From Hymenobacter convexus (GTDB taxonomy: Bacteria > Bacteroidota > Bacteroidia > Cytophagales > Hymenobacteraceae): a stretch of 64,000 nucleotides of DNA. The stretch lies in contig NZ_JAUQON010000003.1 in NCBI RefSeq assembly GCF_030580955.1, positions 496,001 to 560,000 on the forward strand, written 5' to 3'. Under the pieces are notes generated by a model that was not told the DNA's origin, made no database searches, and saw only the letters and a list, made by a program, of their open reading frames with translations. Positions within the stretch are counted from its first letter, which is position 1; every line of letters starts with the position of its first letter. The position numbers and the translations under genes were made by a program. Positions 17,458 to 27,255 of the stretch are shown here, piece by piece.

Positions 17458-20400
17458 ATGGCCCACTCATTACCCAAATCATTGCCGCTCTCGGCAGTGG
17501 CCCCGCGGCTAGCCTGCGCGCTCCTGATGGGCGGCACGCTGCTAGCCGCTAATCCGGCCCTGGCCGCCGTGGCCGGCCCGCCCGTCAACCCCAAGGCGCC
17601 CAAGTCATCGAAAGGCGTTAAGGTGGGCTTCACGGGCATTGTGAAGGACGCCAAAGGCAACCCGCTGCCGGGCGTGACGGTGCTCATCAAGGGCACCAAG
17701 ACGGGCACCAGTTCGGGCCCGGACGGTTCCTTTCACTTCAACCTGCCCACCGGCAATGAAACGCTGATTTTCAGCTTTATTGGCTTTAAGAGCCAGGAAG
17801 TGGCGGTGAATGGCCGCACCACGCTGGAAGTGGCCCTCGAAGACGACAATGCCGCGCTGGAAGAAGTGGTGGTGGTGGGCTACGGCACCCAAACCCGTGC
17901 CACCATGACCGGGGCCGTGGCCGTGGTCGACATGCAGAAAATTCAGGATTTGCCGGTGGGAAGCCTCTCCACGGCCCTGCAGGGGCAGCTGCCGGGCGTG
18001 GGCGTGAGCGGCGGCACGGGCCGCCCCGGCGACCCGGGTGCCATCACGGTGCGCAACCCCATCATTCTGTCGAAGGACGGCGGCACGCTGCGCCCCTTGT
18101 TCGTCATCGACGGCGTGGTGCGGACGGAGGACGACTTCAACGTGCTTGACCAGTCGGAAGTGGAATCCATATCGGTGCTGAAAGACGCGGCGGCGGCCAT
18201 TTACGGCGCCCGCGGCGCCCAGGGCGTGGTGCTGGTGGCCACGCGGCGCGGCCAGCTGGGCGCGCCCAAGTTCAGCTACAGCGGCTCAGTGGGCTCCACC
18301 GATGCTGTGATGCTGCCCAAGATGATGAATGCGGTGCAGCAGGCCACTTACCTGAACGACGTAAACCGCGCAAACAACGTGGCTTCCACCAACGCGGCCT
18401 ATTACGCGCCGGACGAGCTGGACTACTTCGCCAACAACAACACCGACTGGCTGCGCACGGCCTGGAAACCCGCTACCGTGACGCGCCACGCCCTGAACAT
18501 GAGCGGCGGCACCGACCGGGTGACCTACTTCGCCGGCGTGAGCTACAACTACCAGAACGCCAACTTCGACAACATCAACGCCAACAAGTGGACCTACCGG
18601 GCCAGCACCGACGTGAAGGTGGCCCGCGGCCTGAAGGTGGCCCTGTCGGTGAGCGGCGACTTGTCGCAGAAGCGCATGTACTACCTCAAGCAGGGGGGTG
18701 AAAACGTGGAAAACGACATGAAGAGCCTGCTTTACACGCCGCAGTGGGTACCCACGTACGTGAACGGCCTGCCGACGCTGCTGACCAACGCCAGCAACGC
18801 CAACCTGAACTCGGTGGACGCCTTCCACTTCTTCGAGGTGCAGAACTCGGACAACTACACCTCGACCCGCAACACGGGCCTGAACGTGACGGCCAGCGCC
18901 GACTACGAGTTGCCGTTCCTCAAGGGCCTGAAAGCGCGGGTGTTGTTCAGCAAAACCATGGACAACGGCTTCGGCAAGCAGTACGGCACGAAGTACAATG
19001 TGTACCGCCTGACCATGCTGGGCACCAACAAGCACATTTACGGCGGCAACGTGAGCGGCGCCCCCATTGTGCTGAACAACGGCGACCGGGTGCGCCTCAA
19101 CCCCACCACCTTCGACAGCTACCAGCTGAACGGCTACCTCACGTATGACCGGCAGTTTGGCAAGCACCACGTGGCGGCCATTGGCTTCTTCGAGCAGTCG
19201 GAAACGGCGATTGACGGCGTGGCCGCCATGGCCGAAGGCGCCATCATTGCCACCGACGTGCCCAACCTCGACTACCAGAACTTTGCCACCGGTGCCCAAA
19301 CCACCACGGAAACCGCCAGCGAGGCCGGTACCCTCTCCTACGCCGGGCGCTTCAACTACGACTACGACGGCAAGTACCTGCTCGAAACCACGCTGCGCTA
19401 CGACGCTTCGACCAACTTCGCGCCGGAGTACCGCTGGGGCCTGTTCCCGTCGGTATCGGTGGGCTGGGTGATGTCGCAGGAGCCGTTCTTTAAAGACAAC
19501 GTGAACTTCGTGAACCTGCTGAAGCTGCGCGCCTCGCTGGGCTTCCTGGGCGGCGACGCCACCAAGCCCTTCAACTGGCAAACGAGCTACGGCCTGAAAA
19601 CCGGCCAGGGCGCCGTGTTCGGCGGCAACGGCGACCGTTCGCTGGTGTTTGCGGCCAACAACGCGCTGGCCAACCGCGCCGCCCGCTGGGACGACGACAC
19701 CAAGTACAACGCCGGCATCGACGCGGCGTTCCTGGGCAACCGCCTCTCGCTGACCGTGGACGGCTTCTACGACCACCGCTACAACATGCTCACGGCGCTG
19801 GTGAACTCGGCCCCGCTGGTGATTGGCGCCGCCCTGCCCTCGGAAAACTACTCATCGGTTGACGGCTTCGGCTACGAAGTGTCGGTGGGCTACGGCGACA
19901 AAATCACCAAAGACCTCAGCTTCCGCCTGAACACGTTCTTCTCCTGGAGCGACAACAAGCAGGTGCTGGTGGACGTGAGCCGCGGCCAGCTCGGCCAGTG
20001 GGACGACCCGACGGGCCGCTCGACCGACCAGGGCGTGGTGGGCTACAAGTACGTGGGCATGCTGCGCACCCAGGCCGACGTGGACGCCCTGCTCCAGGCC
20101 AACCCCAGGTATACCATCTTCGGCTCGGCCCCCAAGCCCGGCATGCTGTACTACGAAGACATCCGCGGCCCCAAGGACGCCTCGGGCAACTACACCGCCC
20201 CCGACGGCATCATCACGGACGTAGACCAAACCTACCTGACCCCCAAGGAAAGCAACCACTACGGCATCGGCTTCAACCCCACCATCACCTACAAGTCGCT
20301 GAGCATTTCGGCCACGATGGGCATCTCCTGGGGTGGCCAGGCCCAGGTAGAGTCGGCGGCGCGCAAGCTGGGCACCGCCACGTCCAACCGGCCCGAGTTC

Positions 20401-20712
20401 TGGACCGACCACTGGACGCCGGAAAACACGGGCGCCACGTATCCCGCGCCCGCCTACAACGCCACCTACGACGTGTCCTCCGCGTTCTGGTTCCGCAGCT
20501 CGTTCTCGGCCGGCATGCGCAACGCCAACATCTCCTACAGCCTCCCCAGCGCCCTCACCAACCGGGCGGGCATCGGCTCGGTGCGCGTGTTCTTCACGGC
20601 CATCAACCCGCTGAACTTCTACAACCCTTACAGCTACAAAACCTATTCGGGCTCCTACGACGCGTACCCCACGCTGCGTTCGCTCTCGCTCGGTTTGAAC
20701 GTTGGCTTCTAA
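17458..20712 (+). CDS. SusC/RagA-family TonB-linked outer membrane protein
   Basis: 1084 residues. After a signal peptide (ALLMGGTLLAANPALA) comes a carboxypeptidase-D-like beta-sandwich (about 54-130: GIVKDAKGNPLPGVTVLIKG, GTSSGPDGSFHFNLP), then the TonB box area EEVVVVGYGTQ, plug domain (VGSLSTALQGQLPGVGVSGG, VLKDAAAAIYGARGAQGVVL) and a beta-barrel ending in an aromatic C-terminal strand (SLSLGLNVGF). It imports oligosaccharides across the outer membrane with the SusD lid encoded 19 bases downstream. Neighbouring PL1, DUF3826 and other enzymes suggest pectic oligosaccharides as cargo. Confidence 0.95.
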   Translation: MAHSLPKSLPLSAVAPRLACALLMGGTLLAANPALAAVAGPPVNPKAPKSSKGVKVGFTGIVKDAKGNPLPGVTVLIKGTKTGTSSGPDGSFHFNLPTGNETLIFSFIGFKSQEVAVNGRTTLEVALEDDNAALEEVVVVGYGTQTRATMTGAVAVVDMQKIQDLPVGSLSTALQGQLPGVGVSGGTGRPGDPGAITVRNPIILSKDGGTLRPLFVIDGVVRTEDDFNVLDQSEVESISVLKDAAAAIYGARGAQGVVLVATRRGQLGAPKFSYSGSVGSTDAVMLPKMMNAVQQATYLNDVNRANNVASTNAAYYAPDELDYFANNNTDWLRTAWKPATVTRHALNMSGGTDRVTYFAGVSYNYQNANFDNINANKWTYRASTDVKVARGLKVALSVSGDLSQKRMYYLKQGGENVENDMKSLLYTPQWVPTYVNGLPTLLTNASNANLNSVDAFHFFEVQNSDNYTSTRNTGLNVTASADYELPFLKGLKARVLFSKTMDNGFGKQYGTKYNVYRLTMLGTNKHIYGGNVSGAPIVLNNGDRVRLNPTTFDSYQLNGYLTYDRQFGKHHVAAIGFFEQSETAIDGVAAMAEGAIIATDVPNLDYQNFATGAQTTTETASEAGTLSYAGRFNYDYDGKYLLETTLRYDASTNFAPEYRWGLFPSVSVGWVMSQEPFFKDNVNFVNLLKLRASLGFLGGDATKPFNWQTSYGLKTGQGAVFGGNGDRSLVFAANNALANRAARWDDDTKYNAGIDAAFLGNRLSLTVDGFYDHRYNMLTALVNSAPLVIGAALPSENYSSVDGFGYEVSVGYGDKITKDLSFRLNTFFSWSDNKQVLVDVSRGQLGQWDDPTGRSTDQGVVGYKYVGMLRTQADVDALLQANPRYTIFGSAPKPGMLYYEDIRGPKDASGNYTAPDGIITDVDQTYLTPKESNHYGIGFNPTITYKSLSISATMGISWGGQAQVESAARKLGTATSNRPEFWTDHWTPENTGATYPAPAYNATYDVSSAFWFRSSFSAGMRNANISYSLPSALTNRAGIGSVRVFFTAINPLNFYNPYSYKTYSGSYDAYPTLRSLSLGLNVGF

Positions 20713-20731
20713 TTCCCACCCCATCCGCAAC

Positions 20732-22540
20732 ATGAAACCATTTCATTACATCGCACTCGCCACCATTGCCTCCGCTTTCGGGCTGAGCAGCTGCGAAAAA
20801 GTGCTCGATAAGGAGAACCTGGGGCAGTCCACGACGGAGCTTATTTTCAAAGACTCCACGCTGGCCAACCTCAACCTGAGCTTCATCTACAACCAAAACC
20901 TGCCGGAGTGGGGCGACCCCATCATTTCGGCCACCCTGAACGCGGGCAACACCACGGCCAGCAACTACAACGTGGCCGGCCTAGCCGACGAGGCGTACGC
21001 TGACAACCGCCTGCTGGCCGGCACGCTGCAGCTATCGGACGTGGGCGGCGAGTTTGGCACCGGCCTGAGCGCCACCAACAACTACGGCAAAATCAGGACC
21101 ATCAACATGTTCCTGAGCAACGTGCAGGTGGGCCCGCTGCCCGCCGGCGCCAAAGGCCGCCTGCGGGGCCAGGCCCAGTTTTTCCGGGCGTGGCGCTACT
21201 TCGAGCTGGTGCGGCAATACGGCGGCGTGCCGCTGGTGATGAGCCCGCTCAACGGCGTGGGCCCCGAAGCGCGCGACCTGACCTACCTGCCGCGCGCCAG
21301 CACCACCGAAACCTTCGCCGCCATCGTGGCCGACTTGGATTCGGCCATCCAAGTGCTGCCCGGCAAGTGGACGGCTTCCGCCGACTGGGGCCGCATCAAC
21401 AAAGGCACCGCCGCCGCCCTCAAAGGCCGGGTGCTGGTGTACGCCGCCAGCCCCCAGTTCACCACCACCGACAAGTGGCAGGCCGCCTACGACGCCAACG
21501 TGCAGGCCAAAGCCCTGCTCACGGCCAACGGCTACCGCCTGCACACGTCCTTCGACCAGCTCTGGTTTCAGGAAGTGAACAACCCCGAAGCCGTGATGGT
21601 GACCAGCTATAACACAGCCACCGGCGACCAGCTGAAGCGCAACAACACCTACGACAACTCGACCCGCCCCGCCGTGAACGGCACCGGCGGTGGCCAGAAC
21701 CAGCCCACCTGGGAAATGGCGCAAGCCTTCCCCATGCTTGATGGCAAGAAGCGCAGCGAAACGGGCCGCTATACCTACACCGACCAGCTGTTTTACAAAA
21801 ACCGCGACCCGCGCTTCGACAAAACCATTGCCTACAACGGCGCCACCTGGCCCCTGAACGGCAACACCGGCTACCGCCTCTGGACCTACCTGCGGGGCAC
21901 CACCACAGTGGAAACCGGCGGCTCGACCAACACCGGCTTCTACTGCCGCAAGGCCATCAACCCCACGGCTTCGCCCAGCGAAGTGCAGTACCTGGGCACC
22001 GACTGGATTGAAATCCGCTTTGCCGAAGTGCTGCTGAACCTGGCCGAAAGTGCCTGCGGCGTGAACAAGCTGAGCGAGGCCTACACGGAGCTGAAGGCCA
22101 TTCGGGCCCGCGCCGGCATCGAGGCGGGCGCCGACCAACTCTACGGCCTAAAAGCCAACATGACCCGGGCCGAGATGTTCGAAGCCGTGCTTTACGAGCG
22201 GCAGCTGGAGCTGGCCTTCGAAGGCAAACGCTTCTGGGATTTGCGCCGCTGGCGCAAGATGGAAACCCTCAACAACACGAAGCGCACCGGCCTGACCATT
22301 ACGCTGAAAACCACTGGCGTTCCCACCGATTTTGCCACCACGCGCGACAACCTGAACCTGGACATGGTGTATACCAACTACTTCACGCTGGCCCCCAAAA
22401 TCCTGGATACGCGCAACGCCGGGGGCATTGCCTGGCAGTCGAAGTACTACTTCTTCCCCATTCCGCAGGCGGCCATCGACAACAACAACAAGATTCAGCA
22501 AAACAAAGACTGGGGCGGCAGCTTCGACCCCATGCTCTAA
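20732..22540 (+). CDS. SusD/RagB-family nutrient-binding outer membrane lipoprotein
   Basis: 602 residues from ATG 20732. The lipobox is AFGLSSCEK, so the mature protein is a lipoprotein anchored by Cys near residue 20. SusD hallmarks: [34 protein letters not shown] stretch ([19 protein letters not shown]), [41 protein letters not shown] and a C-terminal [20 protein letters not shown]. It binds glycans and closes the SusC barrel. Immediately follows its susC partner; the gap to the next gene (22692) is 151 bases with no clear terminator. Confidence 0.95.
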   Translation: MKPFHYIALATIASAFGLSSCEKVLDKENLGQSTTELIFKDSTLANLNLSFIYNQNLPEWGDPIISATLNAGNTTASNYNVAGLADEAYADNRLLAGTLQLSDVGGEFGTGLSATNNYGKIRTINMFLSNVQVGPLPAGAKGRLRGQAQFFRAWRYFELVRQYGGVPLVMSPLNGVGPEARDLTYLPRASTTETFAAIVADLDSAIQVLPGKWTASADWGRINKGTAAALKGRVLVYAASPQFTTTDKWQAAYDANVQAKALLTANGYRLHTSFDQLWFQEVNNPEAVMVTSYNTATGDQLKRNNTYDNSTRPAVNGTGGGQNQPTWEMAQAFPMLDGKKRSETGRYTYTDQLFYKNRDPRFDKTIAYNGATWPLNGNTGYRLWTYLRGTTTVETGGSTNTGFYCRKAINPTASPSEVQYLGTDWIEIRFAEVLLNLAESACGVNKLSEAYTELKAIRARAGIEAGADQLYGLKANMTRAEMFEAVLYERQLELAFEGKRFWDLRRWRKMETLNNTKRTGLTITLKTTGVPTDFATTRDNLNLDMVYTNYFTLAPKILDTRNAGGIAWQSKYYFFPIPQAAIDNNNKIQQNKDWGGSFDPML

Positions 22541-22691
22541 GGCGTGGCCAGCCCGACTTAACTCCTTACCCCTCAATGCGTCGCTATCCCATCCGGATGG
22601 CGGCGCATTGGCATATCTGGTGGTTGACGAAGCCGCAACCATCCGCGCCTCCCCATTCCGCTCATCAAGCTCTTTGCAGCACCTTCACAGC

Positions 22692-23456
22692 ATGTTTAAG
22701 TTAACCGGAAAAACGGCCGTTATCACCGGCGGCGGCAGCGGCATCGGCCGGGCCATTGCGCTGCTTTTTGCCCGGCAGGGCGCCGCCGTGCACATCATCG
22801 AATTGAACGCCGAAGCGGGCCGGGACGTGGTGGCCGAAATTGAGCAGGCCGGCGGGCAGGCCCGGGTACACGCCGCCGACGTGAGCCAGCAGGCCGCCGT
22901 AGTGGCCGTGTTCCAGGCCATTGGCCGGGTCGATGTGCTGGTGAATAACGCCGGTATTGCCCACGTGGGCACCGTCGAAACCACCTCTGAAGCCGATTTT
23001 GACCGCGTGTACCAAGTGAACGTGAAGGGCGCCTACAACTGCCTCTTCGCCGCCGTGCCGCTGATGAAAGCGCAGGGCGGCGGCGCCATCGTGAACATGG
23101 CCTCCATTGCGGCCCACGTCGGCCTGACGGACCGCCTGGCGTATTCCATGAGCAAGGGCGCCATTTTCGCCATGACGCTCTCGGTGGCGCGCGACTACCT
23201 GGGCGCCAACATTCGCTGCAACAGCATCTCGCCGGCCCGCGTGCACACGCCGTTTGTGGACGGCTTCATCGCCAAAAACTACGCCGGCCGGGAAGCCGAA
23301 ATCTTCGACAAGCTTTCTCAAAGCCAGCCCATTGGCCGCATGGGCCGGCCCGACGAAGTGGCCGCTCTGGCCCTCTACCTGGCCTCGGATGAAGCCGGCT
23401 TCGTGACCGGCTGCGATTACCCGCTCGATGGCGGCTTCATCAAGCTGAACACCTAA
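22692..23456 (+). CDS. SDR oxidoreductase, candidate 2-keto-3-deoxy-sugar-acid dehydrogenase
   Basis: 254 residues from ATG 22692 ([20 protein letters not shown]). Classical short-chain dehydrogenase: TGGGSGIG dinucleotide loop, [12 protein letters not shown], and the catalytic set with Ser in VNMASIA and [14 protein letters not shown] (YxxxK complete). C-terminal [20 protein letters not shown] is usual for NAD-dependent sugar-type SDRs. Next to FAH hydrolase, lactonase and a second SDR it fits the 2-keto-3-deoxy-L-fuconate or -rhamnonate 4-dehydrogenase step, making the diketo acid that the next enzyme cleaves. Substrate is inferred from gene order. Confidence 0.8.
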   Translation: MFKLTGKTAVITGGGSGIGRAIALLFARQGAAVHIIELNAEAGRDVVAEIEQAGGQARVHAADVSQQAAVVAVFQAIGRVDVLVNNAGIAHVGTVETTSEADFDRVYQVNVKGAYNCLFAAVPLMKAQGGGAIVNMASIAAHVGLTDRLAYSMSKGAIFAMTLSVARDYLGANIRCNSISPARVHTPFVDGFIAKNYAGREAEIFDKLSQSQPIGRMGRPDEVAALALYLASDEAGFVTGCDYPLDGGFIKLNT

Positions 23457-23477
23457 ATGCAGTCTGGTCAGTCAATT

Positions 23478-23513
23478 GAACGTCATGCTGCGACTGCGCT
23501 CAGCATGACGTTC
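23478..23513. repeat. Family B palindrome, short copy
   Basis: GAACGTCATGCTG and CAGCATGACGTTC are a perfect 13-base inverted pair around a 10-base loop. Lies between the SDR and FAH genes. Same core (GTCATGCTGAGC type) as 26066-26162 and 62549-62577. Confidence 0.8.
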
Positions 23514-23547
23514 TTTGAATAATTCTCCAACACACCCTAAACCACCT

Positions 23548-24405
23548 ATGAAACTCATCCGCTACGGCCAGCCCGGCCAGGAGAAACCCGGCGTTATCCT
23601 CCACGACCAGCACTACGACACCTCCGCGTTTGGGGAGGATTACAACGAAGCGTTTTTTGCAAATGACGGCCTCGCCCGCCTCGCTCAGTTCGTGAAAGAA
23701 AACGAAGGCCAACTTCCGCAAATCCCGGCCGGCGAGCGCCTCGGCCCGCCGGTGGCCCGGCCCTCGAAGCTGCTCTGCATTGGCCTGAACTACGCCGACC
23801 ATGCCCGCGAAACCGGCGCCACGCCCCCGCCCGAACCGGTGCTGTTCATGAAATCGACCACGGCCTACGTGGGGCCATTCGATGACCTCATAATTCCCAA
23901 AAACTCGGTAAAAACTGACTGGGAAGTGGAGCTGGCCGTAATCATCGGCAAGAAAGCTTCTTATGTGGAAGAGGCCGACGCCCACGAATGCATTGCCGGC
24001 TACGCGCTGCACAACGACGTCTCGGAGCGCGAGTTTCAGCTGGAGCGCAGCGGCACCTGGGACAAGGGCAAGGGCTGCGACACCTTCGCACCGGTGGGCC
24101 CGTTTCTGGCCACGCCCGACGAAATCGGCGACGTGGACAACCTGCGCCTCTGGCTCTCGGTGAACGGGCAGATGATGCAGGACGGCACCACCGCCAACCT
24201 CATTTTCAAGATTCCCTTCCTGATTTCCTACCTCAGCCAGTTCATGACGCTCCTGCCCGGCGACATCATCTCGACGGGCACGCCGGCCGGCGTGGGCCTG
24301 GGCATGAAGCCCCCCGTGTACCTCAAGCCCGGCGACGTGGTGGAACTGGGCATCGACGGCCTCGGCACCTCGCGCCAAACCGTGAAAGCGTATGCCGCGC
24401 ATTGA
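23548..24405 (+). CDS. Fumarylacetoacetate hydrolase family protein, candidate 2,4-diketo-3-deoxy acid hydrolase
   Basis: 285 residues from ATG 23548 (KLIRYGQPGQEKPGVILHDQ). FAH-fold core: LLCIGLNYADHARETG, PVLFMKSTTAYVGPFDD, DWEVELAVIIGKKA (metal-binding Glu pair), GYALHNDVSEREFQ (metal-binding Asp), GCDTFAPVGPFLAT and GDIISTGTPAGVGLG. In oxidative L-fucose and L-rhamnose routes this enzyme cleaves the diketo acid to pyruvate and lactate. A cytoplasmic enzyme. It overlaps the next gene by 14 bases, which supports a shared pathway. Other members of this family act on acylpyruvates or ureidoglycolate, so the substrate is a contextual inference. Confidence 0.85.
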   Translation: MKLIRYGQPGQEKPGVILHDQHYDTSAFGEDYNEAFFANDGLARLAQFVKENEGQLPQIPAGERLGPPVARPSKLLCIGLNYADHARETGATPPPEPVLFMKSTTAYVGPFDDLIIPKNSVKTDWEVELAVIIGKKASYVEEADAHECIAGYALHNDVSEREFQLERSGTWDKGKGCDTFAPVGPFLATPDEIGDVDNLRLWLSVNGQMMQDGTTANLIFKIPFLISYLSQFMTLLPGDIISTGTPAGVGLGMKPPVYLKPGDVVELGIDGLGTSRQTVKAYAAH

Positions 24406-25228
24406 TTCGCATCAGCATTTCTGGCAATTCGACCCCGAGCGTGACGCCTGGATAACGCCGGTTATGGCCGTTATTCAACGCGACTTTCTGCCGCAGGATT
24501 TGGCGCCTATTCTGCAGCAACACGGCCTCGACGGCTGCGTGGCCGTGCAGGCCAGCCAGAGCGAAGCCGAAACCGACTGGCTGCTAAGGCTTGCCGACGC
24601 GCACGACTTCATTAATGGCGTGGTGGGCTGGGTCGATTTGCGGGCCGAAAACGTGGTGGAGCGGCTGGCGCACTACGCGCATTTTGAAAAGCTGAAAGGC
24701 TTTCGGCACGTGCTGCAAGGCGAAGCCGACCGCGCCCTCATGCTGCGGCCCGAATTCCGGCGCGGGCTGGCGGCCCTTGCCGCCCACGGCTTCACTTACG
24801 ACTTGCTGGTGCTGCCCGACCAACTGGGCTACGCGGCCGAGTTGGCGCAGGCATTTCCGACGCAGCCCTTTGTGCTCGACCACCTCGCCAAACCGCTCAT
24901 CAAAGCCGGCGAGCTGGAGCCCTGGCGGCGCGATATTCAAGCCCTCGCCGCGCGTGAAAATGCATGGTGCAAAGTCTCGGGGATGGTAACGGAAGCCGAC
25001 TGGCAGCGCTGGCAACCGGCCGATTTCCGGCCCTACCTCGACGTCGTATTCGAAGCCTTTGGCCCGGGCCGCGTGCTGTTTGGCTCCGACTGGCCGGTGT
25101 GCAATGTGGCCGGCGGCTATAGCCGCATGCACGCCCTGGTGGCCGACTACGTCGCGCAGCTCTCGCCCAACGAGCAAGCCCAGTTCTGGGGTGATAATGC
25201 TGCGCGCTTCTACAAGCTGGCCTCCTGA
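24392..25228 (+). CDS. Amidohydrolase family sugar lactonase (L-fucono/rhamnono-lactonase type)
   Basis: 278 residues, small amidohydrolase_2 barrel. DSHQHFW (His7, His9) is the metal-binding HxH; further ligands are in FVLDHLAKP, WCKVSGMV and LFGSDWPVCNV. LDGCVAVQASQSEAETDWLL and KGFRHVLQGE are typical of L-fucono-1,5-lactonase and L-rhamnono-gamma-lactonase relatives. It should hydrolyse the lactone formed by an aldose dehydrogenase such as the next gene's product. The start overlaps the FAH coding end by 14 bases. Confidence 0.85.
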   Translation: MPRIDSHQHFWQFDPERDAWITPVMAVIQRDFLPQDLAPILQQHGLDGCVAVQASQSEAETDWLLRLADAHDFINGVVGWVDLRAENVVERLAHYAHFEKLKGFRHVLQGEADRALMLRPEFRRGLAALAAHGFTYDLLVLPDQLGYAAELAQAFPTQPFVLDHLAKPLIKAGELEPWRRDIQALAARENAWCKVSGMVTEADWQRWQPADFRPYLDVVFEAFGPGRVLFGSDWPVCNVAGGYSRMHALVADYVAQLSPNEQAQFWGDNAARFYKLAS

Positions 25229-25260
25229 TAACTGCTCACTGTTAACTGCTCACTGAAAAA

Positions 25261-26049
25261 ATGGATTTACAGCTTCAGGATAAAGTCATTATTGTAACCG
25301 GCGGGGCCAAAGGCATCGGCGAAGGCATTGCGCGGCTGCTGGCTCAGGAGGGCGCCGTGCCGGTCATTGTGGGCCGCAACGAGGCCGACAACCGGCAGAC
25401 CGTGGCCGCCATTGAGGCCGCCGGTGGCCGGGCCGGGCAGGTGGCCGCCGAGCTGGCCGAGCCCGACGAGTGCGCCCGCGCCGTGCAGGCCGTTATCAGC
25501 CAGTTCGGCCGCATCGACGGCTTGGTGAACAACGCCGGCGTGAACGACGGCGTGGGCCTCGAAACCGGCACTTACGAGGGCTTCATGCAAAGCCTGCACC
25601 GCAACGTGGTGCACTACTACCTCATGGCCCACCACGCCCTGCCGGAGCTCATCAAGTCGCGCGGCGCCATCGTCAACATCACCTCCAAAACCGCCGAAAC
25701 CGGCCAGGGCAACACCTCGGCCTACGCTGCCGCCAACGGAGGCCGCAACGCCCTCACCCGCGAGTGGGCCGTGGAGCTGCTCAAATACGGCATTCGGGTG
25801 AACGCCGTGATGGTGGCCGAAAGCTGGACGCCGGCCTACGAAACCTGGATTCAGACCCTGCCCAACCCGGAAGAGAAGCTGCGCGAAATCACCAGCAAAA
25901 TCCCGCTCGGCAACCGCATGACCACCGCCGAGGAGCTGGCCAACACCACGGCCTTCCTCCTCTCCAGCCGCAGCAGCCACACCACCGGCCAAATCGTCCA
26001 CGTCGACGGCGGCTACGTCCACCTCGACCGCGCCCTGGCCAATGCCTAG
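25261..26049 (+). CDS. SDR oxidoreductase, candidate L-fucose (aldose) 1-dehydrogenase, with Asn in place of catalytic Lys
   Basis: 262 residues. The Rossmann loop TGGAKGIGEG, GLVNNAGVND and Ser in NITSKTAETG are present. The usual YxxxK reads Y155-A-A-A-N159 (SAYAAANGGRNALTREWA), verified at codons TAC 25723 and AAC 25735. The VMVAESWTPAYETW substrate loop resembles L-fucose dehydrogenases of the SDR class. With the lactonase upstream, oxidation of an aldose to its lactone is the likely step. Whether Asn is normal for this subfamily or marks loss of activity I cannot tell. Last 100 bases before the next gene contain a long palindrome. Confidence 0.78.
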   Translation: MDLQLQDKVIIVTGGAKGIGEGIARLLAQEGAVPVIVGRNEADNRQTVAAIEAAGGRAGQVAAELAEPDECARAVQAVISQFGRIDGLVNNAGVNDGVGLETGTYEGFMQSLHRNVVHYYLMAHHALPELIKSRGAIVNITSKTAETGQGNTSAYAAANGGRNALTREWAVELLKYGIRVNAVMVAESWTPAYETWIQTLPNPEEKLREITSKIPLGNRMTTAEELANTTAFLLSSRSSHTTGQIVHVDGGYVHLDRALANA

Positions 26050-26065
26050 TAGCATAGTCAGGAAA

Positions 26066-26162
26066 CGTCAGTCATGCTGAGCGCAGCGAAGGACCTTCTC
26101 ACGTTTGAACGACTATTGTTCATCGGTGAGAAGGTCCTTCGCTGCGCTCAGCATGACTGACG
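26066..26162. repeat. Family B palindrome with perfect 37-base arms
   Basis: CGTCAGTCATGCTGAGCGCA starts a 37-base arm that is repeated exactly in inverted orientation, with 23 bases between. An RNA of this region would form a very stable hairpin. Located between the SDR and alcohol dehydrogenase genes of one apparent operon. Perfect arms suggest recent arrival or gene conversion between arms. Confidence 0.9.
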
Positions 26163-26203
26163 GGCACACTACCTCTCCACTCACCACCTCATCACTCAGC
26201 AAA

Positions 26204-27220
26204 GTGAATACCCTCGTCTGTCTCGAACCCGGCCAGTTTGCCTACCAGCAGCACCCCCACCCCGTCGCCCGGCCCGGCGAAGCCCTGATTCGCATCCGGC
26301 GCATCGGCATCTGCGGCACCGATTTGCACGCTTTTCAGGGCACGCAACCGTTTTTCAGCTACCCGCGCGTACTGGGCCACGAGCTGGCCGGCGAGCTGCT
26401 GGACGCCGGCGGTGCCGACGGCTTTGCCACGGGCGAGGCCGTCACGTTCATCCCCTATTTCAACTGCGGGCACTGCATTGCCTGCCGCCGCGGCCTGCCC
26501 AACTGCTGCGCCAGCATCCGGGTTTTCGGGGTGCACACCGACGGCGGCATGACCGACGTGGTGGCCGTGCCGGCCGACAAGCTGGTGCACGGCGCAGGCC
26601 TGAGCTTCGACGAGCTGGCCCTGGTGGAGCCGCTGGCCATTGGCGCCCACGGCGTGCGCCGCGCCGGGGTGGAGCCCGGCGAGTTTGTGCTGGTGGTGGG
26701 CGCCGGGCCCATTGGATTGGGGGTGATGGAGTTTGCCCGCATTGCCGACGCCCACGTCATTGCGCTCGACATCAACGAGCAGCGGCTGGCTTTTTGCCGG
26801 GAAAAGCTGGGCGTGGCCCACACCCTCAATGCGCTGGCGCCCGATGTGGTGGAGCAATTGCGCAGCATCACCAACGGCGACATGCCCACGGTGGTTATCG
26901 ACGCCACGGGCAGCCAGAAGGCTATTGTGGGGGCTTTCCCGTATCTGGCGCACGGCGGGCGGCTGGTGCTGGTGGGCCTGCAAAAGGGCGAAATCAGCTT
27001 CTCCCACCCCGAGTTTCACAAGCGCGAAGCCACGCTGATGAGCAGCCGCAACGCCACCCGTGCCGATTTTGAGCATGTCATCCGCTCCATGAAGCAAGGG
27101 CTGGTGAACCCCACCAACTACATCACGCACCGCGTGCGGTTTGGGGCCGTGAAGGACCAATTTGAAAGCTGGCTCGAACCCGCCACCGGCGTCATCAAAG
27201 CCATGGTGGAGTTCGACTAA
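26204..27220 (+). CDS. Zinc-dependent medium-chain alcohol/sugar dehydrogenase
   Basis: 338 residues from GTG 26204 (NTLVCLEPGQFAYQQHPHPV). An in-frame upstream ATG at 26105 would require translating the palindrome and is not preferred. Catalytic zinc ligands lie in GICGTDLHAF and VLGHELAGEL; the structural zinc set is CGHCIACRRGLPNCC. The NAD-binding site is VLVVGAGPIGLGVMEFA. Sequence resembles L-threonine/sorbitol/galactonate-type dehydrogenases found in sugar-acid clusters. It may oxidise a hydroxyl of the same sugar acid or handle lactaldehyde formed from deoxysugars. It ends the plus-strand catabolic cluster. Confidence 0.85.
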   Translation: MNTLVCLEPGQFAYQQHPHPVARPGEALIRIRRIGICGTDLHAFQGTQPFFSYPRVLGHELAGELLDAGGADGFATGEAVTFIPYFNCGHCIACRRGLPNCCASIRVFGVHTDGGMTDVVAVPADKLVHGAGLSFDELALVEPLAIGAHGVRRAGVEPGEFVLVVGAGPIGLGVMEFARIADAHVIALDINEQRLAFCREKLGVAHTLNALAPDVVEQLRSITNGDMPTVVIDATGSQKAIVGAFPYLAHGGRLVLVGLQKGEISFSHPEFHKREATLMSSRNATRADFEHVIRSMKQGLVNPTNYITHRVRFGAVKDQFESWLEPATGVIKAMVEFD

Positions 27221-27255
27221 GCCAGGCCCGGCGTTCGGGCGCAGGCCCCGGCCCA

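Noticed and set aside
26105..26203. N-terminal extension of the zinc dehydrogenase from ATG 26105
   Set aside because: It would translate one arm of a perfect palindrome and add a segment not found in the family; GTG 26204 gives the usual N-terminus.
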